This document shows, piece by piece, positions 49,099 to 57,300 of a stretch of DNA of 62,800 nucleotides. Location of the stretch: contig CAVPXC010000017.1 of NCBI GenBank assembly GCA_963709505.1, positions 1-62,800 on the forward strand. Direction: 5' to 3'. The translations under genes were made by a program, and so were the position numbers. The stretch's first letter is position 1. Every line of letters starts with the position of its first letter. Origin of the DNA: CAVPXC01 sp963709505. Lineage in GTDB: Bacteria; Chloroflexota; Anaerolineae; JAAEKA01. The notes below the pieces were generated by a model that did no database searches, was not told the DNA's origin, and saw only the letters and a list, made by a program, of their open reading frames with translations.

Positions 49099-50938
49099 TG
49101 GTTCTCCCTCACTTTTGATGATGTGAGAGAACCTATGCCATACAGAGCACCTTTCTTCGCAATAGGTCAAAGCCGGCGCGGCCATACATGTGCCGCTTGA
49201 TAAGCTTAAGACGGTTGACTTGGCCTTCTACCTGGCCATTGCTCCACGGATACAAGAGGGCATTCTTGACCACCTGATAGTCGCTCTGAAGGCTGGTTGC
49301 GAAACGCCGCAGTTCCGGGATTCCGCTTCTCTTTGCCTGACAAAGCCATGGATCAAGACCATCCGCTTGCCGTTCGTTGATGAGTTGGCGAAAATCTTGG
49401 GCCAGCGGATAGGCCTGGGCGGCCACGGTCGATACATCCAATAGCGCCCGCTGCATGACTGTCTGCTTTTCATCGAGCTCCTCGGAGCTACGTATCAGAA
49501 GCCAAGCAGCCTGCTTGGCCGAGAGACGAGGAGTAATCGCTTCTGATAACTTGGCGGACCCATTGGGAGCATCCGCGCACAAAGTGCGGCTTGCCAGTCG
49601 CCATACACTGGCATAGCTTCCGGTAAAACCGTCGTGTTGAATTTCGGTGAAGAGCTGCTTGACGTTTCGGCAACCTTCCTGCCAGCGCTTGTGCAGATAA
49701 GGCAAAAAGGTTGTGGCCTTTGACGTGGACTGCCACCCCGGCATACGTCGGTGATAGGCATCCAGGTCCATGTAACGATGCACCGTTTTTCGGCTCATAC
49801 TCAGCTTTTGGGCTATAGCTCGTTCGCTCAAGCCCTGCTGTTGAAGGACCTTGACCTCGTCGAAGCGCAACTCGGCCAAGGATTTCGAGCCTTTCGCCGG
49901 CGCCATGTTGTCGGCAGGCGTGTTATCGACTGCCATCTCCAAGCCGCCGTTTTGCTGCTCAAGAGGCGGCGCGGCTGAGGTTGACGACTTGCTTGAGCCA
50001 GAATCCTCCTTCACAGGGCCGCAGATGCCAGATATGGGTACGGTAGCTTGTTTGCCAGCTGCTTGTAGGTCGTTGGCATGGTGATCGAACATGCGCTTGA
50101 GCGCATCGACCAGGTTTTGCATGAGGTGAAAGCGATCAGCGATCTGGATGGCGTCCGGTGCGCCGGTGCTAGCGCCCTCAGCATAGACCTCAGCACGGTC
50201 GCGAGTGATGATTTCGACGCCAGGGTGCGCCTGCAGCCAGTTGGCGAGCGCTTCGCTGCTGCGTTCTTCCAACAGATCGACGGGCTGATGTCGCTCCAGA
50301 TCGACCAAGATCGTGCCATAGGACTGGCCTTTGTGTTTGGCCCAGTCGTCCACGCCCAGCACTCGAGGTGTAGGGCGTTCGTCGACTTCAATCGCGTCAA
50401 TCAGTCGCAACAGGGTCGCCGGACTTGCCGACATGCCCAAGATCAGCAGCAACCGACTGCCGCCTTCGCCTCCCAGCGCCAAAGACAGTTGCTGCAACTG
50501 ATTCTCCAAACGACGTGTGCGACGCGCATAGGCCTCAATGGCTGGATTAAGCCGCTCACAGAAGATCTGGCGCTGACAGTCGGCATTGCGACAGAAGAAG
50601 CGACGCACCCAGAGAGCTGCACGCACAGGCATCCCTGCCCAAGGCAAATCGGCAACGATTTCGGCCGTAGTGACTGTGAACCTCTTGAGATAGGTGACCG
50701 CACACCGGACATCGGGCTTGCGGTTCGGTCGTCTGCAATCTCAGATCGATGACATCGTTTTCGAGCGTTACATCATCAAGCTGAATTCCAAAAACAGCCG
50801 GCAGGAGCAAAGTCATCAGCATGGCGAGCCTCCATGTTGGCAGCGATGTTAAAACACCAAAGTGCCGATGACCTGCTATTGTACGATCACCTCCTGGTTC
50901 GCACAAAGCCTCCTTTCATCAAAAGTGAGGGAGAGCCA
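49099..50938. mobile_element. ISL3-family insertion sequence
   Basis: Terminal inverted repeats at 49099-49120 (TGGTTCTCCCTCACTTTTGA) and 50917-50938 match at all but one or two positions over 22 bases. The element is about 1.84 kb and holds one transposase gene on the minus strand. No clear 8-bp target duplication is visible (AGCCAATG on the left, GTATGGCC on the right), so the copy may be old or rearranged. Confidence 0.85.
49133..50822 (-). CDS. ISL3 transposase with one frameshift
   Basis: The N-terminal frame (from MLMTLLLPAVFGIQLDD) has the zinc-binding CPVCG ending HSHYGR. Near 50660 the reading shifts to LPWAGMPVRAALWVRRFFC and CQRQIFCERL. The DDE domain follows: LGVDDWAKHKGQSYGTILVD, IADRFHLMQNLVDAL, and the C-terminal NGQVEGQVNRLKLIKRHMYG with the Glu. 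A helix-turn-helix (GLSERAIAQKLSMSRKTVHRY) lies mid-protein. The single shift would make the transposase inactive unless it is an error. Confidence 0.87.
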
Positions 50939-51436
50939 GTATGGCCGGTCAGAGGTGGTACACTAGCGTCCGACATTTGACAAGATCTTCGGGGTGCTGA
51001 AATACCAACGCCCCTATGATCAAGCGAACTATGTGGCCGCTTTGAAGCGCCTGCCGAAGCTGCCGTGGGATCACTGACAACTCGCCGCTCCTGCCGCGCT
51101 GATTGGTCCGTGGACACCATCGAGGCGCGATGGCAGGTCGTTGGCGAAGTAGTCCCGCAGGCAACTGCTTAGCAAAAAACCTCGGTGGCCCTGGCCTCTT
51201 TCCGATCCAGTTTTGTGGGTGCGTTACACTGGTACGACCTTGGGGGTCGCCTGCACTTGGATCCAGGCCAGAAAAGCGGCAGGCCGAAAGAACGCATCAC
51301 GAAAACATGACGTAGATCATGGCGCGTATCCTCGAGATGCTTTATGCTTGGGGTCAAGGACAACAGGAAAGTCCTGATGCCTGCGGTGGACAGCGCACGT
51401 ATTCTGAGTCAATGGTCGCAATAGGAGGACTATCCA
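50939..51436. other. Gene-free stretch with a short unassigned reading frame
   Basis: I see no recognisable gene. One short frame (about 50965-51076) ends FGVLKYQRPYDQANYVAALK and RLPKLPWDH. It could be the tail of a gene cut by the neighbouring insertion sequence. AGGAGG at 51423-51428 is the ribosome site of the next, broken gene. Confidence 0.4.
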
Positions 51437-52187
51437 ATGAAGGTCTTGACAGTGTATGGCCCATCCGAATCCCAAGTCATTTTGCCATGCTATTCTCCAG
51501 CAGTTCACCAAAGGGTTGGAGGATGGCGGTCATGTTAGCGAAGTGGTCGACCTGTACGCCATTCGATTTGACCCGGTATTTCGCATGCAGGACTTTGCCA
51601 GTTATGTGCATGAAAGCATGCCGTTAGAGATACTCGATGAAATGAACCTCAAGCAACACGTGCTGGACTCCGCCGGAGGTCCCGTTCAGAGGTTCATCGC
51701 CAAACGCTGGCTCCGCAAGAAGGATTCCGTAGAAGTGGCGAGATTCATCCACGAGCATCAGGCCAAAGGACGTTATTGCCCAGTGGGAGAAAGTGAAGAA
51801 TGCCCAGGGCCTTGCCTTTATTGCACCCGTGTTCTGGCTACACTTTCCCGCGATCCTGAAGGGGTGGTTCGAACGGGTCTTCGCCTACGGTGATGCTTAT
51901 GCGCTTAACGTCTGAAGGCTGGTATGGTGAGGCGAAAGGTCGAGTGCCACTGCTTCAGCATGAAAAGGCCCTGGTCATCAGCACGACGCTTTTCAAAGAA
52001 GAGGACTATAAGGCCGAATTGGGAGGCGCCAATGACGCGAATAATCGATGACTGGGGATTGCGGTATCCGGGGGTCAAGAATGTCGAACATGTCTATTTC
52101 TATAATGTGCCTACAGCGGACGACGAAACCAGACGGAGTTATCTGGAGCGAGCCTACAAACTGGGCACAGAATTCGCTCAGTCCTAA
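51437..52187 (+). pseudogene. Decayed flavodoxin-fold NAD(P)H oxidoreductase
   Basis: The pieces MKVLTVY, HPNPKSFCHAILQQFTKGLE, IAPVFWLHFPAILKGWFERV, YGDAYAL, EGWYGEAKGRVPLLQHEKAL and NVEHVYFYNVPTADDETRRS match a NQO/KefF-type flavoprotein in order, but in at least three frames. Breaks lie near 51460, 51780-51820, 51910 and 52035. Too many shifts are present for one error, so this is likely a pseudogene. It has an excellent AGGAGG site. Confidence 0.75.
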
Positions 52188-52211
52188 AGCGCGTGGGTGT
52201 AGAATAACATC

Positions 52212-52438
52212 ATGAAAGCCCAACGCGTCTACATTGACACTTCGGTCTTGGGCGGCTGTTTCGATCTGGAGTTTGCCCAATGGTCGAACGCGCTCCTCGC
52301 AGACTTCCGCGCCAACCGCCTCAAACCGGTCATCTCCGAAATCGTCGCCGCTGAAATCGCAGATGCGCCAAAGGCTACAAACCCTTAGCGATTTATTCAC
52401 CCCGCGAGGTGGCAAGCGATGAAGAAGACAACCATTAA
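52212..52438 (+). pseudogene. PIN-domain toxin remnant with internal deletion
   Basis: The first 55 codons, MKAQRVYIDTSVLGGCFDLE onward, carry the first PIN Asp and end at EIVAAEIADAP. The tail in another frame reads GYKPLAIYSPREVASDEED and stops at 52436. About 80 residues of the middle, including the other acidic residues, are gone. The next small gene overlaps the end, as a VapB-like partner would. Confidence 0.7.
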
Positions 52439-52607
52439 GGCCGTAGAGACACTGCGACGTATCCGCGATGCGCATTATGAGCAGTTGCGCGGCAAGAGTC
52501 CAGAAGAACGGATCGCCTTCTATCGCGCCAAAGCCGAGCAGATGAACGCACAAGTCGTGCCTACACCACAGCCAGCGCAGTCCGCTATTGAAGCACAGCC
52601 AGCTTGA
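52419..52607 (+). CDS. Small protein next to the PIN remnant, possible antitoxin-like partner
   Basis: The product is 62 residues: MKKTTIKAVETLRRIRDAHY, then a helix with SPEERIAFYRAKAEQM and a Gln/Pro/Ala tail. I recognise no named family, but this type of short helical protein commonly accompanies PIN-domain genes. The start overlaps the PIN tail by 20 bases. A truncated copy of the last 33 codons lies at 48040-48137. Confidence 0.6.
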   Translation: MKKTTIKAVETLRRIRDAHYEQLRGKSPEERIAFYRAKAEQMNAQVVPTPQPAQSAIEAQPA

Positions 52608-52720
52608 TCCGATGCCACAACCTGACCAAAACCCGTAGGACGCCAACGTGGGACGGCTCACGGTTCGGAACCCATGGGTCATTTCTGGGCTCCCGCCGGA
52701 CTTCATGTAACGGCTGTCAT

Positions 52721-52751
52721 CCTGAAAGACAGTCAGCCATCATCAGGGTGG
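52721..52751. repeat. Short hairpin repeat, copy 2
   Basis: CCTGAAAGACAGTCAGCCATC followed by ATCAGG. It is the partner of 46149-46182. Confidence 0.6.
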
Positions 52752-52816
52752 CTCTGCCACTACAGTGGTCGCTTTGACACCAGCGTGCCACATCAATCGC
52801 TTAGTCCGGTAGCCAG

Positions 52817-53619
52817 ATGGACACGAATTTTGACATATTGACCTTCTGGGATGCGTACGGCATAGCTGAAGATATCCGCTTGGCCATCGAAGAAATCCTG
52901 AATATGAATCCTTCGAGCGTTATTTCAGCGTTTCATCCGATTCGTTTCGTAAAGCGATTCGATATCCACAAAGATGGACGGTCCTGCACGAGTTCATTTG
53001 TCAAAGATATGTCGAATTCGACGTTTACGGATTTGAACATCACCGTCGTGACATGCTTAACCTTGTGGTATTGGAATACCGTACGATCTTGGATGGCTAC
53101 GGACTAAAATACTCGAATCCGATATTCGACAAGTATGAGCCGCTGTCCGAGTGTCACAATTACGATGAAGTTGAGATGCGAACTATTGTAGAAGAGCTGC
53201 GGCAAATGCTGCCGATAGTTCGTATCGCGGACGAGACCTTTCAGCTACTCTTCTCTGACCGAGGATTTCTACTGAGTTTTCATAAGATCGTAGCACGAGC
53301 CATATTATGCGCAGATAGGCATAGCTACCCCCAAGTCTTTACTGCAGCAGGTAGAGTTCGTAGAGCGCAGCTGCCCGGCTGGGCCAAAAGAGGCGTATTC
53401 TTTCGTGACAGAGGCCGATGCGTAAAGTGCGGTATTGACCTGTCAGGATCTTCATTCATGGGTCGGCAAGTTCATTTGGACCACATCGTCTCTCTTGCTG
53501 ACGGAGGATCGAATGATCCGACCAATTTCCAGTTACTCTGTAGCAAATGTAACTTGGAAAAGCGATCGACATCGGAGACAACCGACAGATATCAGGTTTA
53601 CTGGACCCTTGAAGAATGA
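52817..53619 (+). CDS. HNH endonuclease domain protein, one frameshift
   Basis: The total is about 267 residues. The N-terminal frame (MDTNFDILTFWDAYG) ends near 52975 and continues one frame over as LHEFICQRYVEFDVYGFEHH. The C-terminal HNH module has CVKCG, VHLDHIVSLADGGSNDPTNF and LLCSKCN, the usual zinc-bound betabetaalpha-metal fold. The 190-residue helical N-terminal part is unknown. The gene is more AT-rich than the flanks and stands alone. It may be a homing-type or defence nuclease. Confidence 0.72.
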
Positions 53620-54153
53620 GATTGATCTCGGTAGATCCAGCCAACAGTGTTTAGTGCCGAGTTTGAGAATTAGGCGCCGCCCAGAGATGGTCGGCGGGGC
53701 GGTCACTCACCCCGCCGCCACTTCTACCCTGCGGGCAATGCGTGCGGCTTTCGACGCACACGGCCTCTCCAGCCCCATTGGCTCCTGCCATGAGTACCGT
53801 TAGCCGTGGACTTGATCATGACAGTGGCCGTGGAGCAGCAACTAATTCGCCGCATTCTGTTGACCTCCTCGACCTTGCGTGCTATAATCGCCCCAGAACG
53901 TTCAGTTGGGTCGTTGTCTTAATCGCTTCATCATCCGATAGAATTTTCAGATGACGGCTTGTGAGTTGTCACCTGGTCTAGTTCAACTCAAGATTATGGG
54001 TCGGCTTTTCTTCCTGACCAACCGCCGGTCATCATGCTCTGCTGGCTATGTCAACGTAATTGTCGCTCTTACGCTATCGCGCTACGTGAATTTGTTGTTC
54101 CGTCAGCCCCTTTTCCTAACGCACCGTCAATTCGCTTTGCCTACAGGTGAGTC
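53620..54153. other. Intergenic region with a copied promoter block
   Basis: There is no recognisable gene. From about 53775 to 53905 it resembles 47350-47480, including a full promoter. The reading frame 53951-54157 is open but resembles no family, and it is not called. The base composition drops toward AT from here into the KTSC-OLD pair. Confidence 0.5.
53860..53888 (+). promoter_or_regulatory. Second copy of the duplicated promoter
   Basis: TTGACC (53860-53865) and TATAAT (53883-53888) with a 17-base spacer, in the same context as 47411-47439. It reads toward the KTSC-OLD genes about 265 bases downstream. Confidence 0.78.
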
Positions 54154-54369
54154 ATGAACAGAGTACCCGTCTCGTCATCCAATCTCGCGTCAGTAGGTTA
54201 TGATGCTGAAAGCAAGACTTTAGAGATAGAGTTTCAAAGCGGGTCTATCTACCAATATTTCGCCGTTCCTGAAAAAATCTTTAGCGGACTTATGAGCGCT
54301 GCTTCTCGTGGGCGCTATTTTGACGCCTACATCAAAAAGGGCGGCTTCGCATTCAAACAAGTTAAGTAG
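54154..54369 (+). CDS. KTSC-domain protein
   Basis: The 71-residue protein reads SSNLASVGYDAESKTLEIEF and QYFAVPEKIFSGLMSAASRG, the KTSC domain, ending IKKGGFAFKQVK. KTSC domains occur alone or fused to nuclease and phage-related proteins, and they are thought to bind nucleic acid or protein; the role is unproven. It lies 14 bases upstream of the OLD-family gene and probably forms one unit with it. Confidence 0.85.
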   Translation: MNRVPVSSSNLASVGYDAESKTLEIEFQSGSIYQYFAVPEKIFSGLMSAASRGRYFDAYIKKGGFAFKQVK

Positions 54370-54383
54370 CTTGGGGGGAGCAT

Positions 54384-56216
54384 ATGAAACTTGTAGCCTT
54401 CAAAGTTGAGCATTTCCGTTGTTTATACAGTACAGACTGGATACCGTTTTCGGGACTCTCGATTTTCACAGGAGAAAACGACGGCGGGAAAAGCACTACT
54501 TTATGCGCGTTGGAAGTATTCTTGAGTCTCGAGAAAAATCCCCTGCCCGACGATTTTTCATATACTGCATTCACAGCGGAAAATCCTCGCGACAACACAC
54601 GCGAAACCGTAATAACGCTGTGGGCCAAGTTCGAGTTACGAGACCCGGAAAGCGCCCTCCTCAAGGCTGCATGGGGGGTTGCTGACAGAACCATCGAGGT
54701 CAAGCGCACGTTCCAAGCCAGCACCCTATCACCGTACTTGTTTATCGCACAGGCGTATGATGACGAAGCCTTCAAACAGCCGCTAGATGATTACACAATT
54801 CCTCGACTTAAGGAAATTGCCCATAACTTTTCAATCAGTTTAGGAACCGCCAAACTAAAACAGGAAATTGTTGACGCAATCCGAACTTGGTTGACGGCAC
54901 AGCCTAAAAGCTCTTCTGAGGTCAAATTGCCAGATGGTCTGGTAGATTGCCTCCCCGAAATTCAAATTTTCTCGTCCGAAACCGCACTAGACCCCGAAAG
55001 TGAAATCAAACGCACTTTATCTACGCAGTTTCGTAGTCTCATAGAAACCGAAAAATACTCAGGAACTATCGACCAAATCAAAAAAGACGTTGAGACCGAC
55101 CTAAACGTGGGGCTTGATAAATTAGCGCCGTTTGTAAAGCAATACTCCAATGATGTGGAGGCAGTTGCCATCCGCCCAAATTTCAATTTTGCTTCTGGGT
55201 TAACCACGACCGAGTTACAACTATTGAGAAAAGATGGCAGACCTATACTTTTGCAGCAAAGCGGGGCGGGACAACGGCGACGTTTCAGTTTGGCAGTTTA
55301 CGAGTGGAGTCAGGAAATCTTTAAAGACCGTGACGAGGACTCACGTCAACTTATCATGGCTTTTGATGAGCCAGATACCCATCTTGACTACAAATCGCAG
55401 CGTCAGATTTTCGATGTCATCAAACGGTTTGCGGATTTGCCTGCCATGCAAGTCGTAGTATGTACTCATTCTCTTAATTTTATCGAGAGAGTGCCCATCA
55501 ATCAGATTGTGCATTACAGACTTGACCAAACAACCCGCCAAACCAAGCTGGAAGTTCTCTCGATCACAGACCATGAAACAACTGAACTTTTTTTGTATGA
55601 AATCAGCAAAAACATGGGGCTCAGAAACAGTGTCATGCTACATGAACGCTGTTTTCTGGCTATTGAAGGCCCAACAGAAATAGCGGCTCTTCCCGTGCTG
55701 TTTTACAAAAAGTACGGTATGCCTTTACAGTCTGCTGGTATATGTTTGATTAATGGCGAGAACAACTACGGCGCACGAATGCTAGTGAAGTTCCTAAACA
55801 CAAATAAGCGGCAAGTAATATTTCTTGTGGACACCGACGCTGTAACCACTGATAGCATAAAAAAGATTTTTACTCCCGCATCTTTCCAAATTGACGGGAT
55901 AGATGAATCTACGCAAGTTCATTATATTGGAGTGAAGGAATTTGAAGACGCCTTCCCGGATGATTTGTGGGTACGTATGGCTCAAGCCCATTACCCAAAA
56001 CAGTCAGGAATCTCATGGAGTGCGTCGGACTTTGCCGCATTACGCGTCAATCCTAAATTTTCCAAAGCCGTGCAGGGTTTGATACAAACGGAGGCGGATG
56101 TGGAGGAGCCATCTAAACTGGACTTAGGATTCAAATTGGCGCAGTGTATCAATGCCGATGAAATCCCGTCTGCAATCACAGAGTGCTTAGAACAGGCTTA
56201 TAAACTGGCCAATTAG
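54384..56216 (+). CDS. OLD-family ATPase/TOPRIM nuclease
   Basis: The product is 610 residues. An ABC-type ATPase has Walker A GENDGGKST (residues 30-38), a Q-loop side, Walker B LIMAFDEPDTHLDY and the H-loop VVCTHSLNF. The C-terminal TOPRIM has AIEGPTEIAALP and VIFLVDTDAV. OLD nucleases restrict phage DNA, for example P2 Old and GajA of Gabija. No UvrD-like helicase or reverse transcriptase gene lies beside it, so it is not Gabija. GGGGGAG lies shortly before the ATG. The gene is clearly more AT-rich than the housekeeping flanks, a sign of transfer. Confidence 0.87.
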   Translation: MKLVAFKVEHFRCLYSTDWIPFSGLSIFTGENDGGKSTTLCALEVFLSLEKNPLPDDFSYTAFTAENPRDNTRETVITLWAKFELRDPESALLKAAWGVADRTIEVKRTFQASTLSPYLFIAQAYDDEAFKQPLDDYTIPRLKEIAHNFSISLGTAKLKQEIVDAIRTWLTAQPKSSSEVKLPDGLVDCLPEIQIFSSETALDPESEIKRTLSTQFRSLIETEKYSGTIDQIKKDVETDLNVGLDKLAPFVKQYSNDVEAVAIRPNFNFASGLTTTELQLLRKDGRPILLQQSGAGQRRRFSLAVYEWSQEIFKDRDEDSRQLIMAFDEPDTHLDYKSQRQIFDVIKRFADLPAMQVVVCTHSLNFIERVPINQIVHYRLDQTTRQTKLEVLSITDHETTELFLYEISKNMGLRNSVMLHERCFLAIEGPTEIAALPVLFYKKYGMPLQSAGICLINGENNYGARMLVKFLNTNKRQVIFLVDTDAVTTDSIKKIFTPASFQIDGIDESTQVHYIGVKEFEDAFPDDLWVRMAQAHYPKQSGISWSASDFAALRVNPKFSKAVQGLIQTEADVEEPSKLDLGFKLAQCINADEIPSAITECLEQAYKLAN

Positions 56217-56336
56217 TGGCGGGGCTAGCATTCGCTTGCACCCGATATGCTTTGTGTGCGGCTGAACCGTGTGCCATCGGCCCAAACCCGGCATAGTCCG
56301 AACCAATCGCGAGAAAACAAATCATCTCACGAATGC

Positions 56337-56376
56337 AAGCCTGAATCGCCGTTGGCGACTTCAGGCTTCTTTTTCT
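56337..56376 (+). terminator. Terminator, copy 1 (duplicated)
   Basis: AAGCCTGAATCGCC pairs with GGCGACTTCAGGCTT, followed by CTTTTTC. It probably ends the OLD transcript. A sister copy lies at 57233-57271. Confidence 0.85.
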
Positions 56377-56403
56377 CCCGGCTATCCGTGCTACAATAGC
56401 CCC

Positions 56404-56466
56404 ATGAGTCCCATGGCCAAGTCCTCCACCGATCTCTTCGATCACCAACGCCAACAGCTCGTCTAG
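56404..56466 (+). pseudogene. Duplicated 5' end of rarA
   Basis: CTACAATAGCCCCATG and the following codons (KSSTDLFDHQRQQLV) match the start of rarA at 57301, and the terminator before it is also copied. The reading stops at TAG (56464). About 150 bases are duplicated, and the toxin-antitoxin module lies between the two copies. Confidence 0.8.
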
Positions 56467-56567
56467 AAAGAAGCGCCCGGCATTGACAAGAGACTCGCTG
56501 ATCTCATTTGAATGGAAGGAATCATGACGCAGTTCCGCTTGGCAAAGTGAACCAATTATGATACACT
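56467..56567 (+). promoter_or_regulatory. Probable promoter of the toxin-antitoxin pair
   Basis: TTGGCA (56539-56544) and TACACT (56562-56567) have a 17-base spacer. The start point would fall on or next to the ATG, so the mRNA may be leaderless. No Shine-Dalgarno is visible. Confidence 0.45.
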
Positions 56568-56924
56568 ATGCCTATGAGCGCTGAAGTGCGGTTGGAGGTG
56601 CTGTTCTTCCGGACAGCGGCGGGCAACGAGCCGGTGCGAGAATGGCTCAAGGCTCTGCCGGCGGAAGAACGAAAGATCATCGGCGACGACCTGAAGACGG
56701 CGCAGTACGGTTGGCCGCTTGGAATGCCCTTGATTAGCAAACTGGAAGCTGGCTTGTGGGAAGTGCGATCCAAGCTCCCAAATCGCATCGCGCGAGTTAT
56801 CTTCACGGTGGAAGACGATAAGATGGTCTTGCTACACGGCTTCATCAAGAAGTCGCAGAAAACTCCGATCCAAGACCTGCAACTGGCTAGACAGCGACTT
56901 CAATCCCTACGCGAGGTATCATGA
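56568..56924 (+). CDS. RelE/HigB-family toxin
   Basis: This 118-residue RelE-superfamily toxin has NEPVREWLKALPAEERKIIG, then LWEVRSKLPNRIARVIFTV and LLHGFIKKSQKTP, the usual HigB/Gp49 pattern of a ribosome-dependent mRNA interferase. The second ATG (56574) may be the true start. The stop overlaps the antitoxin start (ATGA), so the two are coupled. The toxin-first order is that of HigBA systems. Confidence 0.87.
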   Translation: MPMSAEVRLEVLFFRTAAGNEPVREWLKALPAEERKIIGDDLKTAQYGWPLGMPLISKLEAGLWEVRSKLPNRIARVIFTVEDDKMVLLHGFIKKSQKTPIQDLQLARQRLQSLREVS

Positions 56925-57202
56925 GCGAGAAGCTTTTGGGCAGCAGCCTGGACGATTTTTTGACCGAAGAAAGCCGCCTCGCCGAGGCGGAAGCCGTGGC
57001 GGCCAAGCGCGTTCTGGCTTTTCAGATTGCCAAGCTCATGGAAGAACAGCAGTTGTCCAAAGCGGAGATGGCGCGCCGTATGAGCACCAGTCGAGCAGCG
57101 GTGGATAGACTCCTCGATTCTGACAGCGAATCGGCCACCCTGGCAACCCTGGAGAAGGCGGCCGCCGCATTGGGCCGCAGGTTGTATGTTGCGCTGGTGT
57201 AG
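56921..57202 (+). CDS. HigA/XRE-family antitoxin
   Basis: The product is 93 residues. An acidic N-terminal helix is followed by a helix-turn-helix (LSKAEMARRMSTSRAAVDRL) and an AAALGRRLYVAL end, as in HigA-like antitoxins. It should bind the toxin and repress the pair. The start overlaps the toxin stop by four bases. Confidence 0.88.
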   Translation: MSEKLLGSSLDDFLTEESRLAEAEAVAAKRVLAFQIAKLMEEQQLSKAEMARRMSTSRAAVDRLLDSDSESATLATLEKAAAALGRRLYVALV

Positions 57203-57232
57203 CAGCTTTCGTCAGCCCGCACCTGACTCATG

Positions 57233-57271
57233 CAAGCCTGAATCGCCAATAGCAATTCAGGCTTCTTTTTT
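57233..57271 (+). terminator. Terminator, copy 2 (duplicated)
   Basis: AAGCCTGAATCGCC pairs imperfectly with AGCAATTCAGGCTT, followed by CTTTTTTC. It ends the toxin-antitoxin transcript just before the rarA promoter (CTACAATAG). Confidence 0.8.
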
Positions 57272-57300
57272 CTCCCGGCCATCCGTGCTACAATAGCCCC

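Noticed and set aside
53951..54157. 68-codon plus-strand frame before the KTSC gene
   Set aside because: It has no recognisable family, no ribosome site and composition unlike its neighbours.
43357..54369. Integron cassette array
   Set aside because: The run of small plus-strand accessory genes is suggestive, but there is no integrase and no recurring attC-like site with paired core motifs.
54384..56216. Gabija system
   Set aside because: The OLD nuclease fits GajA in domain layout, but no GajB helicase gene is adjacent.
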